NCBI GenBank assembly: GCA_029582155.1
Contig: CM055895.1
Coordinates: 48,084,807 to 48,148,806 of the forward strand
From: Panopea generosa
Taxonomy: Eukaryota; Mollusca; Bivalvia; Adapedonta; Hiatellidae
DNA: 64,000 bases
Direction of reading: 5' to 3'
The notes under the pieces are model-generated. The model was given only the letters and a program-made list of their open reading frames with translations, was not told the DNA's origin and did no database searches. Each line of letters opens with the position of its first letter. The stretch's first letter is position 1. Shown one piece after another: positions 1-11,074 of the stretch. Both the position numbers and the translations under genes were made by a program.

Positions 1-336
1 ATTTATCATTGATATAAACAGTAATTTTCCCGGTTCAAAACAGCTTCTGGTATATGCATTTCAGATCAAGACATCAACATGTTAAGATGCATTTACTTCA
101 GCAGGCTTATTCAATTAATCATGGTTGACCATAGTTTAACATCAAACATGTGCCATAACTATGTCAAAATGAATGAATAAATAAATAAAACATGTACAAC
201 AACAGTTATCCATATTCTTTGAATATTCCCGCTAAAAAGCAATTTTTATTCAGAGTATGTAAGAAAACTGTATATTAATACCTATGTATTGCCCAATGAA
301 AACATGGAAACCTTTGACATAAAAAAAACAACAGGA

Positions 337-588
337 ATATGGAGCTGAAGACCCAAATCCAGGATCAGGCAGCCATGGGAATCAATCCTCCAACACTGCC
401 ATGAGTTGTGTCCTTAATCTAGACCGCTTAATCTGCAAATGCTTAGTACTGGTTCTCCCGAGGAAGACATCAAATGTGATTTGACTAAGTTGTAAGACCT
501 TGTTTCACAATCCAAGTAAAATAATTAAGTTTAAAAGACATCTAAGTTGTAAAATCTTATTTCACAATCAATGTAAAATAATCAAGTT
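337..588 (+). mobile_element. tRNA-derived SINE, family 1 (copy A block)
   Basis: It has the family 1 body (GTGTCCTTAATCTAGAC, TGCTTAGTACTGGTTCTCCC) and the 3' end TTTCACAATCCAAGTAAAAT. A second partial 3' tail follows directly (541-588). The same sequence lies at about 24085-24336 in copy B. The tRNA-like head is degraded. Confidence 0.65.
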
Positions 589-1254
589 AAACAAATCAGA
601 AACATAAAGAATTATGTGGGATATCAACTATGTTATGGATGCAAGTACTATGCTTCAGTTCTTTATTACTCTTCTCCTGTTAAAGAGGTGCACCCACGTT
701 CTAAATACAACTGGAAGGTTTGCCTAATTATATAAATTCTGTACACACTCTTTGTCATTAGAAAGCATTTCATAAACAACATATTAAACTACAATTATTT
801 CAATGGAAAATAGAACAAAACATTATTAATTAGAAACTCTATACGTGAATCTCCATAATCACTAACAGACGTAAATGAATACATTTCAACACCTTAAATA
901 GACAACTCAGTTTTACAATAACATTTATTTATGCTCTTATAACCAAAAGTTAATTAAATAATTTGTCATTAATTAAACTATTTCAAAAAGACACAGATGT
1001 CAATGAACCCGAAACTTGAATCAATATCATAATCCTTTACGCTATAACTGAGCCATTATGAAATTGCTTAACACTATGACAACATTGTGATACTACACTA
1101 TTGCGATACCCCATTGTAATATCAATAAAAGATATTCAATAACGTGTCAACAAAACTTACACTATTTTAGCACATCTATAATCAGTAATATAATTCAGTA
1201 TCAGCTTTGTGTGAAGATTTTTATCAAATTAAAAACAAATTTTTTTTTATACTT

Positions 1255-1490
1255 ATTCCTTCTGACATATATGTATTTTTTTTTGAAATGGGATTTAACT
1301 GCCGTTTGCAGAAAATAACAATTTATATGATACTGCATACTAAGTTTTAAATTAATGTAGGAGGACCTCAGAATGAATACAATTAGATTTGAACCACTTT
1401 CTGGCTGCAAGTAACTGACAAACTTACTCACATAAAGGTTTTTGAGCAAACTGGGCTCGAATCTACGACCTCAGCAGTGTTATATATTTA
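1255..1490 (-). mobile_element. SINE family 2 (repeated at about 25007-25241)
   Basis: It is the same family as 11372-11612: the B-box-like GTAGATTCGAGCCC, then GTCAGTTACTTGCAGCCAG, TCTGAGGTCCTCCTAC and an A-rich end. The head is worn. Confidence 0.7.
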
Positions 1491-1617
1491 TGACTTGACT
1501 TACCATCAATGTTTTACACATCATTCAACATATCAGCATGAATGATATACAAAGCATATAAAGCAGGTTGACATGGCACTTTCTTCATCCAAAATCTCAA
1601 TACAGTTCTCATTGTAC

Positions 1618-1745
1618 TCTTACCAGGTCTCACAGCTAAGGTCATAGGTTCAAGTCCTGCTTGCTCTGAAAACTTTATGTGAGAAAGTCTGCCAGTAATT
1701 TGCGGAAGAACAGTTGTTCAAATCCACCATGTTGATGCCTGATAG
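1618..1745 (+). mobile_element. SINE family 2 fragment (repeated in copy B)
   Basis: It reads AAGGTCATAGGTTCAAGTCC, then TTATGTGAGAAAGTCTGCCA and GTAATTTGCGGAAGAACAG. This matches family 2 in the opposite orientation to its neighbour at 1255-1490. Confidence 0.55.
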
Positions 1746-1912
1746 GCTGAAATTTATCATATGAGATAGAAAAAAAAAGGTAAGTGCTTAATTATTTTAA
1801 GCTGAACCTGATAAATTTTAGACTGTCAGCCACTAACGTGGTGTTCTATTTATCATGTCATTATTTGCATGTTTTAATCATTTTTATTTTAAAAAAGCAA
1901 TAACAAAAGTTG

Positions 1913-2347
1913 GAACCTACGTCATGCACACCGCTAAATGTGGTACCTGAACGTTGTTTCAAAAGCTAGTTTGCGTGATTTTTCATGTCAATTTTGGGTA
2001 CAGTTGTAGATTTTTATAGGTCCTACCAACTGTCTGGGTATTACAGGAATCTATTTCACTGATATACAATTCAGTGTGACCTACAAAATACCCGATAACC
2101 TAAAAACAGTTGAGCGTCATGTTTGTAACGTTTACATTTAGAATGAAGCCCAACTGTTTTGAGGTAATCTGGAACTGTGTAGATCACATTGATCTATATA
2201 TCCGTGAAATAGATTCCTCTAATACCCAGACAGTCGGTGGGAACTATAAAATAACGCATGTACCCACAATCTAGACAAAAATCAATTAACCAGCTTTTTG
2301 AAACAACCTTCCAGCACCATATTTAGTGGTGCGTTTGATGTAGGTTC
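1913..2347. mobile_element. Fold-back element with ~200-bp arms (again at 25664-26098)
   Basis: The left arm starts GAACCTACGTCATGCACACC and the right arm is its diverged complement, ending GGTGCGTTTGATGTAGGTTC. Matching blocks recur along most of each arm (AACTGTCTGGGTATTA, GGAATCTATTTCAC). No coding capacity was seen. It is non-autonomous and old, judging by arm divergence. Confidence 0.8.
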
Positions 2348-2423
2348 TCCCCCCGTGAAGTTAAGCAAACAAACAGATGTATATGTATGTGGTACATTTG
2401 CTTGGAAATAGTCCCGAAGCAAC

Positions 2424-2526
2424 AGGGGCCCATTTCACTAATCTTCGGAAGTATTAAGAGTTTTGTTACTTTAAACTTTACACTAAAAACTTTTTGAACT
2501 TATGAACATAGTGAAACAGGCCACTG
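2424..2526. mobile_element. ~100-bp MITE (again at about 26175-26277)
   Basis: The ends GGGGCCCATTTCACTA and TAGTGAAACAGGCC form an inverted repeat. Next to them, inner CTTCGGAAGT and ACTTATGAAC are roughly complementary. It is too short to code for anything. Confidence 0.6.
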
Positions 2527-3084
2527 GTTTATGAAGCCCCAATATTGACTATTTATTTTCAGCAAAGCCTGGTGTGTTTGTTTCAAACTTCATTCTTTTA
2601 AAAAATGTATATTTTATCTTTAACTGTATGTTTTTTCTAATCATAGAATGACTCCAAACAGGGTACAACTAAGGAAAATGCTCAATTCCCCAATTTTTGT
2701 CAAATCTGACATTTAAATATTTTTTTGATGATGAAAGGTATTCTTGTAACACAAAGATATTTATTCTAATCATTGTCTAGTACTTTATGAGTAATATGCA
2801 TCAATATTGTCTTATGAAAAGAGTGCCTTTACTATAAAAAAAATATGGTATATTTACCTAAAATGGCTTAAAATGTAGAAAAAATGCATTTCTAGCTGTC
2901 CATGTACATTTTGATAATGTATTAAGCAAGAAGCATGAAATTGAAAAATAAAACTTTCATTTTTTAAAAGAATAAAGTCTAATTAAATAAAAAAAACATA
3001 AAATTTTGCATAAAAAAATAGGGTTTCATTTCTTTTAACTTTTCAATTCAGTTACAATAATAGTAAAACAATACAAATCACATT

Positions 3085-3190
3085 CAGTTACTTCCTGTAT
3101 AAACAGACAACACCAAGTGTGTGCTGATAAACAGACAACACCAAGTGTGTGCTGATAAATAGAGAATACCATGTTAGTGCCTGATAATCT
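3085..3190. repeat. 31-bp triplication (again in copy B)
   Basis: GATAAACAGACAACACCAAG then TGTGTGCT is present twice, with a third decayed copy (GATAAATAGAGAATACCATG). Confidence 0.85.
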
Positions 3191-4488
3191 ATACTTTATC
3201 AGGCGAGGTAGTGAAAAATAATAAAGCAGGAGCCTTGGCGGGTAAATAAACTATGATGTCCTCAATTTGTGTGTTGCTGCAAGATAGACCTTCCCTGCCG
3301 ATAAAGGAAATGTTTATCTTACCACGCTTATTATGTAGAATGATACATAATGAAACGATAAAATGCATTAGGAATTGTGATTAAAGAAAAGCTGGTGTAC
3401 GACAATAAGAAATGTTGGATTAAAAATATGAAGCTGAAATACATGCATAAACATACAGCTATCAAAGCAAGGTTTGATTTTTAATCTAGAAAACATTAAA
3501 TTAATCTAATAGTAACAAAATGATGATAATTTTATATATTATATAATTATAATTTTCATGCAGTACAAAATTAATAATGTAATGCTCAATAACACTTATG
3601 GCAACATGTTTTGACTAAATATATTTACCCGACAAATGACAATGACCCAACTCCACTGTCATGAATAGCTCTACAGAGCTGATAAATTGTGAATAGTTCC
3701 ACAGAGCAGATAAACTGAGTTATTCTAAAGAATAGATCAGCTGAAAATAGTTCTAAAGAACAGAATAATTATGCATTATTTCGATGAACATTTCAGTTGG
3801 GAAAGTTCCAAAGCACAGATAAACTATGAATAGAATTCAAAGCACAGATAAACCATGAATAGTTAAAACATATATTAGCTGTGGAGGACTCTCATAACTA
3901 TTTTCTCCCTTGAATACTCCAGACCTACAGTTGAAGGAGGTTGAAGTATAACTACAGTGACCTTTCCTAATATTTTTTCAGGATTTATCTTGCTGTCATT
4001 TATTTTTTCCTACAATGTGTTAAATCATAATTCAGTATTTTAGATATAATTACTAAAGAGTTAATGCTAATACCAGATTTAAAGCCAATTCGTTGTCATT
4101 TTAGAGTTGATTGGCAGAACCGCATATTATTACTCTAGGAAATGATATGTACCTGTATCACAAAACCATTGAGTTAGAAAAAACCAGCTGGTCAAGGTAC
4201 TGTTTGTTCAGTGTGTTTTGAATAGAATTGTTACAGCGGAGCCCTATGGAAAATGGAACAGTGGTGTGAGAGGTAAATAATTCCAAAAGCACAGCTCAGC
4301 TGCAAATTACTTTCGTAAACTGTGAATAACTTAATTATAGACAGAAGCTTAGAGCCAAAATCTAACAATTGTGTCGCTTCAATAAATAAGATTGCACCAA
4401 ACAACTCCAAGAGTCCAAATCTCAATTTTCAAAACATTTTGTGTTATTTTATAATATTATTATTTAAGATTGCACTAGTAGTTCCCAA

Positions 4489-4626
4489 TTATGTGGCCGA
4501 GTATCTCTGTAGTAGCACCTCCTGACACGCATCACAGACACGCACGGGCTTGGAGGAAGATGGATGGGGCATCTTGTTATCGGAACACTCTGCACAGAAT
4601 ATATCACCACAGTTCCTACAGTGATG
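4489..4626 (-). CDS. Duplicate of the last RUFY exon (C-terminal half of the FYVE finger)
   Basis: The 138 bases encode the same 45 residues plus stop as the exon at 28244-28381, beginning [11 protein letters not shown] and ending RYSAT. A pyrimidine-rich tract and CAG acceptor precede it at 4627 and above. The upstream FYVE half-exon, which should lie about 1.3 kb to the right, would fall beyond the gap edge and is not present. This copy therefore cannot be spliced as an independent gene here. It is part of the near-identical block and is probably an assembly duplicate rather than a second locus. Confidence 0.85.
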   Translation of the reverse strand, partial: HHCRNCGDIFCAECSDNKMPHPSSSKPVRVCDACQEVLLQRYSAT

Positions 4627-5118
4627 CTGAAATAAAGAATTAAATCAAACGTGTTACTGTGTAATATGTGGCTATATATAACATGGTGAACAATGATGAG
4701 ATCTGGAGTTCAGCTGAATTTTGTTACTATACTTAGAGAGGGGGGACACAATGATGTTCATTAATTATAAGACACTTGGGCATTGCAAGCAATATAGAAG
4801 TCCCTTACCAGTAAGTATTACAAATTCACATTGAATACTTTCCGAGTTCTGACAGGGTCCAGGATTTATGCATAATTTTACCTATATTGTTGCTATAGCA
4901 ACCACAATTTTTGACTGAAAAAATAAAATGATCCACATTATCTCCCTATTGCCCATTATCCACATTGTTTCATAAATGTAACTTGGATACTTTTTGTGTT
5001 ACCACAAGATCTATGTATATCTGTAATTTTTCAAATTTTGTTGCTGAAAAAATAAAATGACCTGCATTCTCTTTTCATTGCCCTCCATCCATTGGATACA
5101 TTTTGAGTTCTATTTTGA

Positions 5119-5618
5119 NNNNNNNNNNNNNNNNNNNNNNNNNNNNNNNNNNNNNNNNNNNNNNNNNNNNNNNNNNNNNNNNNNNNNNNNNNNNNNNNNN
5201 NNNNNNNNNNNNNNNNNNNNNNNNNNNNNNNNNNNNNNNNNNNNNNNNNNNNNNNNNNNNNNNNNNNNNNNNNNNNNNNNNNNNNNNNNNNNNNNNNNNN
5301 NNNNNNNNNNNNNNNNNNNNNNNNNNNNNNNNNNNNNNNNNNNNNNNNNNNNNNNNNNNNNNNNNNNNNNNNNNNNNNNNNNNNNNNNNNNNNNNNNNNN
5401 NNNNNNNNNNNNNNNNNNNNNNNNNNNNNNNNNNNNNNNNNNNNNNNNNNNNNNNNNNNNNNNNNNNNNNNNNNNNNNNNNNNNNNNNNNNNNNNNNNNN
5501 NNNNNNNNNNNNNNNNNNNNNNNNNNNNNNNNNNNNNNNNNNNNNNNNNNNNNNNNNNNNNNNNNNNNNNNNNNNNNNNNNNNNNNNNNNNNNNNNNNNN
5601 NNNNNNNNNNNNNNNNNN
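5119..5618. other. Assembly gap of exactly 500 N
   Basis: The run of N is exactly 500 bases, a round number typical of a scaffolding placeholder, so the true distance is unknown. The left flank is the end of the duplicated block. The right flank begins a contig holding the 5' half of a protease gene whose 3' half is absent. Confidence 0.99.
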
Positions 5619-5638
5619 TGGTAGGTGCATGGAATATG

Positions 5639-5783
5639 ATATAAATATCACAATCGTGTGAGGACGTTATTGAAAATTGTCAACCTGATAATATTAATAT
5701 TGACCGATGCAACGCCGAGGTCAATATCATTTTACGAAGGTTGATACGATATCGCCCTCACAGGAATGGGATATTTATTTTAT
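5639..5783. mobile_element. Short inverted-repeat (MITE-like) element beside the gap
   Basis: The ends are an imperfect inverted repeat: AAATATCACAATCGTGTGAG on the left and the complement of CTCACAGGAATGGGATATTT on the right. The interior is AT-rich with a central AATATTAATATT. No coding capacity is seen and target duplication is unclear. Confidence 0.45.
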
Positions 5784-6429
5784 TATTTACACAGTAACAC
5801 GCATCCGTAGATTTATGTCTGTTGTTTTAGGAGCATGTTTCAGCCAAATGTTTTTTGTAGTTTGTCAGCACAATTAGATTATGTATTAGTTGAACAGTCT
5901 TTTTATACGTATTCAACAAATACTTATTTTTATCAAATCAAATCTACTATTTTGAATAGATCTATGACAAAAAGATGATTTTAATTGACAATTAACTAAT
6001 TGTAAAATTTCGATGAATGATTGTTTTTCAGAGATTTATGTTAAAACTTTTTTTATATTTGTCAAATGTCTATATTAAGCTATGATGAAAATTTCATCAC
6101 AATCAGAAGTTGTTGCAAAATATCTTGTTTTGCTGTTGAATTTGCTTGAAAAGACAGGTAAAATGGCTTTTCCCTTGCCAAATCAAAACTAAATCACAAA
6201 GAGGGTTTCATTTAAGAAATGATTTCTCGTTTGAACCGTACACGCATCAAAGTTGCGCATGTGCTATTATATTGCCGGACAGTATTGAAATTATTGAATA
6301 GTCGTGTACTGGTGAATTTAACATAGAAACTGAAATTGAGACGTAATAATTTGGAATATTTCATGAAAATTATGAAATATTTACACTTCATAAATAATAG
6401 ATCATGCATCCTATCAATGTTTTATATAC

Positions 6430-6539
6430 CTGCCATGGAAAATCCCCTGAACTTGCAAATTCACCACCAACAATATAACTGGCCGCCTTTGGTGGTGTGG
6501 AACTGAATGACGATTGTCCACAAGTCTGCGCCCTGGCGG
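6430..6539 (-). CDS. Serine protease exon 2: pro-region and IVGG activation site
   Basis: The acceptor TGTTTAACAG and the donor CAG|GTATAT bound 110 bases. It reads ARAQTCGQSSFSSTPPKAAS, then YIVGGEFASSGDFPWQ. An exon break shortly after PWQ is common in animal S1 protease genes. Confidence 0.88.
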
Positions 6540-8468
6540 CTGTTAAACATATAAGCAATTATTACAGTGTTAGAATATGTTAGGGAAGGGACAATGGAGA
6601 AGTCATGGAACTTGCAAACTTAACAACACGTTGGACAATTGAGAGCGTTTTGATAATAAGAATCTTAGGGTCATGCACTTAACTGTAAAGTTCTCGTGTT
6701 GCCTTTTCCTAACATTTGCTAACAACAGCATGTTGTCATTGACACTCTGGCGTATTTTCTAACAACAGCATGTTTTCCTTGACACTCTGGCGTATTTTCT
6801 ATCAACAGCATGTTTTCCTTGACACTCTGGCACATTTTTTATCAACAGCATGTTTTCCTTGACACTCTGGCACATTTTTTATCAACATATCTGACGTATT
6901 TTCTATCAACAGCATGTTTTCCTTGACACTCTGGCACATTTTTTATCAACAGCATGTTTTCCTTGACACTCTGGCACATTTTTTATCAACATATCTGACG
7001 TATTTTCTATCAACAGCATGTTTTCCTTGACACTCTGGCACATTTTTTATCAACAGCATGTTTTCCTTGAAACTCTGGCGTATTTTCTATCAACAGCATG
7101 TTTCCTTGACACTCTTGCACATTGTTTTATCAACAACATGTTTTCCTTGAAACTCTGGCGTATTTTCTATCAACAGCATGTTTTGCTTGACACTCTTGCA
7201 CATTTTTTTATCAACAGCATGTTTTCCTTGAAACTCTGGCGTATTTTCTATCAACAGCATGTTTTCCTTGACACTCTGGTGTACTTTCTAACAATAGCAT
7301 GCTTTCCTCGACGCGCAGAAGTATTTTCTATCCATAGAGCATGTTTTCGTTGACGTTTGAATTTGAGGGTCATGTACTTAACTCTAAAGTTCTCGTTTTC
7401 CAAACATTTTTTAACAACAGTGTATTCCTTGACGTGTTGAACTGTACATTGGTGCGCGTATTCTATTTTAATGTATTTATCGATTTATGTAAATTAAACT
7501 TATATTTATGTATGCTTTCTTTTTATAACTTGTAAATTGATTTCTCTGTGTGTATCAATTAAACACTTTTACATTAAAATATATTGGAATTAGAAATGAT
7601 ATTCTCGCTGGTTATAATTAACTACATGTATTGTGTTTTTAGTAATGTAAATAGATTTCACGAGTGATATCTGAAATGGCATTCTTCTTCATGGCAGCGT
7701 GCCGCTCGTGCTCGTACAACTTCAGTGTTCACTTGTTGAAATGAAAAAAAAATATTTCACTGGATCAAACAATTAGTGCGTACTAATTTATTTAAGTTCG
7801 ATTGCGAAGAAAACTCAAAGCTTATTCGAACAACTCTCGGGTCTGCTTCCTGGTAGAACTGAGTAATGTTGTTTTTATAATTGTTTTATGACATATGTGC
7901 CCGTCTTTTTTTTTACATTTGTAACAACTTCTACATGTAGTTTCACATAAGTGACCATTTTCATATTTGGGGGGTGGGGGTCCCACATACGTTTTGCGCG
8001 TTTTGTCAAAGATAACACACACTTGCGAAATACATAGAATTCCATCCATGTACCGGAGCATGTATGTTTAAGTTTTTGTTTACACTCGCGCTATGAACTT
8101 GTCTTTATGTGAGCAATTTACGAGAGCTATGACGTTTTCCAGATTATAAAATATATTGGGAGATGTGCATACATATTGGGGAATTGTAATTCCACATTTG
8201 AATAATGTAGATATATAGGTTTTTTTTTAAAATATAGTTAGATCTAGCTGATATTTAATGAAAATTCTCATATGTCCCTAATATTACCTGCCTGTGTACC
8301 CTAACGTCAGTGCTCAATTAGTATTTTATCATTTAATGAAATGACGATTATAAAAACTAATTAAAAACAACTTTTACATTATATTTTCAATGTCAAGATA
8401 TTTTTGCAGTGAACGTGAAGGCTGTAACGCCGAGATTTGCCCGCAATGCAAAAAAATACGTAAAATAC

Positions 8469-8531
<63 letters not shown>

Positions 8532-8787
8532 ATTTTTTTTTAATTTTCTGTGGACAAAATGCGTCATGCGGACAAAAATTGACGTATTTCTATGTTTTCA
8601 GTGGATAAAAACGTCAAGTGGACAAAAAGCACATGTACACACGCCAATTGTATACATAGAATAGTTGAGTAGTACTAGAACATCGTTATTCCAGGCACAC
8701 TTTTTTTAAGTATGCACGAAACACATTCAACCAAGAAAAATCGCCGAACTCACCATATATTAATCCAAGTATTATAAACACCTTCAT
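6430..8787 (-). CDS. Secreted chymotrypsin-fold serine protease, first two coding exons only
   Basis: Exon 1 (8787-8754) and exon 2 (6539-6430) join in phase to give MKVFIILGLIYAARAQTCGQ, a Ser/Pro/Ala-rich pro-segment, then SYIVGGEFASSGDFPWQ. Residues 1-15 are a signal peptide with an AxA-type site before Gln16. Cys18-Gly19 opens the pro-region, as in chymotrypsinogens, where this Cys tethers the propeptide to the catalytic domain. IVGG begins the mature S1-family enzyme, and PWQ is the conserved first-strand motif. Residue 33, just before IVGG, is Tyr rather than Arg or Lys, so activation by trypsin-like cleavage is not expected. The exons for the His, Asp and Ser catalytic residues are not found between 5619 and 6429 or left of the gap. 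Substrate and tissue role (digestive or defence) cannot be told. Confidence 0.85.
6722..7345. repeat. Minisatellite, ~40-bp unit, in the protease intron
   Basis: About fifteen tandem units each contain CAGCATGTTTTCCTTGACAC followed by a CTCTGGCrTATTTT-like part. Some units are truncated (ATATCTGACGTATTTT twice), which makes a higher-order period in the middle. The open frame of about 110 codons across it comes from the repeat and is not a gene. Confidence 0.9.
7775..7870 (-). mobile_element. SINE family 4 fragment in the protease intron
   Basis: The minus strand shares the GGAAGCAGACCCGAGAG region and the 3' end TTCGCAATCGAACTTAAATA with the copy at 15878-16060. Confidence 0.5.
8468..8531. 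repeat. (TCTG)n microsatellite in the protease intron
   Basis: Sixteen or so uninterrupted TCTG units. The flanking sequence (GACAAAATGCGTCATGCGGA, AAAACGTCAAGTGGACAAAA) has a loosely repeated character. Confidence 0.97.
8754..8787 (-). CDS. Serine protease exon 1: signal peptide
   Basis: ATG at 8787 opens MKVFIILGLIY plus one base, then G|GTGAGT. The hydrophobic run directly after Lys2 and the phase-1 junction to exon 2 support this start. A TATA-like box lies about 46 bases upstream, and no upstream ATG intervenes. Confidence 0.8.
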
Positions 8788-8832
8788 GATTGGTGGATAT
8801 CCGTAATATAACTGCCGGTTGTCACTGTCCCA

Positions 8833-8840
8833 TTTTTATA
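8833..8840 (-). promoter_or_regulatory. TATA-like box of the serine protease gene
   Basis: The minus-strand sequence reads CCAATGATATAAAAATGGG. TATAAAAA lies 46-53 bases upstream of the ATG, which would put the start of transcription near 8805 with a very short leader. A CCAAT motif sits just upstream of it. Confidence 0.5.
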
Positions 8841-9225
8841 TCATTGGCGTTTGGTGCCAACGTCCTGAAAATGACCGCATATTAAACTTTACTTGGTGGT
8901 CATCGTAAATCCAAATAAATTCCGTTTTAGCTTATAAGAGTCAAAAGGTCAAGCCCAAGTTTCAAATATATTTGTTTTGCGTTATTTTGGCATTATGAAC
9001 ACCTGGAAGTTTTATGCATTGTTTTTTTTAATAATAAGCAGGGATACATAAACACAAGATAATATTAAAATTTAATATGGCTGAAAAAGAAATTATATAT
9101 ATTTTACGATACGGCTAGACTGATTGTTTCTGTTAATTTCGCACGCCAAGGCGGTGTTGGAATTCCAATATTGCCCTTCACAATATCCACATGCATTTTA
9201 AACAGTTTTATATTGAAATAAAATA

Positions 9226-9408
9226 GAGTCAAACCTGTGTTAGTGGTCACCTCTTTTAAGCAACCACTTGTTTTAAATAACCACATTAACTCGTATGTAC
9301 CATTTTCATAATTTTAGTTTTAATCAACATGTATTAAGCAGTAACCTACGTTAAAGGATCACTTTTGCTCTTTCCCTCGAATGGCTGCTTAAGACAGGTT
9401 TGACTGTA
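9226..9408. mobile_element. TA-type MITE, 'CAGTCAAACC' family, copy 1
   Basis: It is bounded by AGTCAAACCTGTGTTAGTGG and GGCTGCTTAAGACAGGTTTG followed by ACTG, which are inverted. The interior shares CACTTTTGCTCTTTCCCT with the copies at 16764 and 63110. TA next to CAGTCAAACC suggests Tc1/mariner-like mobilisation. Confidence 0.75.
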
Positions 9409-9581
9409 CATATATTGGGAAATATATTTAAAAAAATCTTCATCTGCCCTGACACTGTAGCAGCATATTTTTGGACATAATAATTTCTTGTTAGACGTGT
9501 CTGTTGTTGCGTTTGACTCCTCAAATACATTGCAAACATACAACACAACGCTTGGTTTTACCTGGCATCCGATTATATTAA

Positions 9582-9710
9582 GTGAAGACCGGGTTCGAAT
9601 CCAGGCTAGACCCGATGGACTTTCAAATAAAACGTTCCGTATTGGATCTACTAATGAAACGGAATTCTGAACTCACTTTTCGATCGAGCTAAAATAAATT
9701 AATATAAAGA
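9582..9710 (+). mobile_element. SINE family 4, 5'-truncated
   Basis: It begins near the B box (GACCGGGTTCGAATCCAGGC) and runs through TCTACTAATGAAACGGAATT to TCGAGCTAAAATAAATTAAT. Confidence 0.55.
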
Positions 9711-11074
9711 TTATATAAAATAGAAACGGTCTCCATCGCTACATGTTAATGGATTTTTACCAACAAAAAAAAGTCGAAAAAGGGCCATAACGCCTAATAA
9801 ATTGATGTTGACTAAAAGAGAGTTCGACCAATATTTTATAATTATATAGCCAATTACCAAATAATTCTTAAATGCACATTAGGCTTCCAAGAGAAATTGA
9901 TCAGAAAGCATTATTTTATCAAAATCCTATAAGAACATATACGAAATTATTGAACAGAAACCAAAATGACGTGGACGAGCGTAGGGCCGCTTATATGGAC
10001 GGACAAACACACAAACTAACAGACTCGCAGTGGTAACATTTAATGTATCTTCACCACTTTTCCAATGGCGGGGAGGAGGGGGAGAGGGAGGAAGGGTATA
10101 CTTATGGTAAATCGTGAAACGATTGCATACTTACTGATAACACAGATATCGCCGCAAGTATAACCTATGCAATGCAAGGCTTGGCGAATATTCCTTAAAG
10201 GAAATACATTATCTACACACTAGTCTAAATGTGCACATATGCATGCAGACATATCTTTATCAAAATAGAATCACTTTGACCCTGCTGTTTTAGTGTTTAT
10301 ACCGTCATTTCCTTTTACGTATAACTTGTGCCTTGTTCGTGTCGCCGATACCGTTTGCAACCAATGCAGACGAGATTAAACAACGAATACAGGGTATAAA
10401 TTGTTTGGTTCTCAAGAAGTATATTTTGATAAAAAAGAAAAACACAGACAACACTAGAATTGTGCCACGACTACCCCTGATATGCCTATAGCCGTATTAT
10501 TAGTAATGTCATTTGACTAGCGTGTATCTTCTACCAGAGATTGAGTTAGCCTGATACATCGGCGGTGATTATATGTATAACTGGACGTCAAACTGATACT
10601 TTCTTCTAAGTTTAGCTAAAATCGGTTGATAATTTTAAGAGTAAAAAGTGCTGGCAAGATTTACAACTAAAAATAAAAAAAGGGCCATAAAAAGTCGATA
10701 GACCGAACTGCGACTATGACATGCGCAACCAGACTTCATATACTGATACTTCCTGCCGAAAATCGGTTGGAGAAGTTTACGAGAAGTAGAGAAGGGTTAC
10801 GCTAAACTAAAAGGCATGAAATGTGTCACTGTCACGACGGATATAAATGTCTGAAACGGCTAACCTTTATCACGGAAAAGTTGAAGATATGACTATTTAC
10901 ATAAAATCATGACTCCTAACTCTAAAAGAATCTGAGACAAAGTCACGATAACGACATCGTTCTGGGGGTCAAGACCCGGATGTAAAATTTATGCAAGCAT
11001 ATGCTAAATTATCAGGGACATAGTTTAAAATCCCTAGAGGTCAACTATTATTCTTAGATTGTCCTATTATTGGC

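Larger units (their letters stand above)
1..5118. repeat. Copy A of a 5.1 kb near-identical direct duplication, cut off by the assembly gap
   Basis: This block matches 23748-28872 base for base in the same orientation. Reading the two side by side I found about eleven single-base length differences, mostly in homopolymer or short runs (for example near 270, 1235, 1270, 1790, 3020, 3315, 3800, 3840, 3985, 4355 and 4724), and one clear substitution at about 5110, eight bases from the gap. The match begins at or before base 1, so the left limit is unseen, and it runs to the last base before the Ns. A real duplication or an alternative haplotype of an outbred bivalve should show substitutions. 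Indel-only divergence is what unpolished long-read consensus gives, so I infer a false duplication. Confidence 0.95.
8850..11070. other. Intergenic DNA upstream of the protease
   Basis: Apart from the MITE at 9226 and the SINE fragment at 9582 I see only diverged mollusc-type repeat text (AAAGGGCCATAACGCC at 9781; AAAATCGGTTG twice near 10621 and 10756) and a G-rich run at 10065-10097. No exon was recognised. Confidence 0.5.

Noticed and set aside
1201-1449. 82-codon minus-strand frame, present in both duplicated blocks but shorter in copy B
   Set aside because: It lies within SINE family 2, and the length difference comes from a homopolymer indel between the copies.
7018-7353. 111-codon plus-strand frame
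   Set aside because: It lies entirely in the 40-bp minisatellite of the protease intron.
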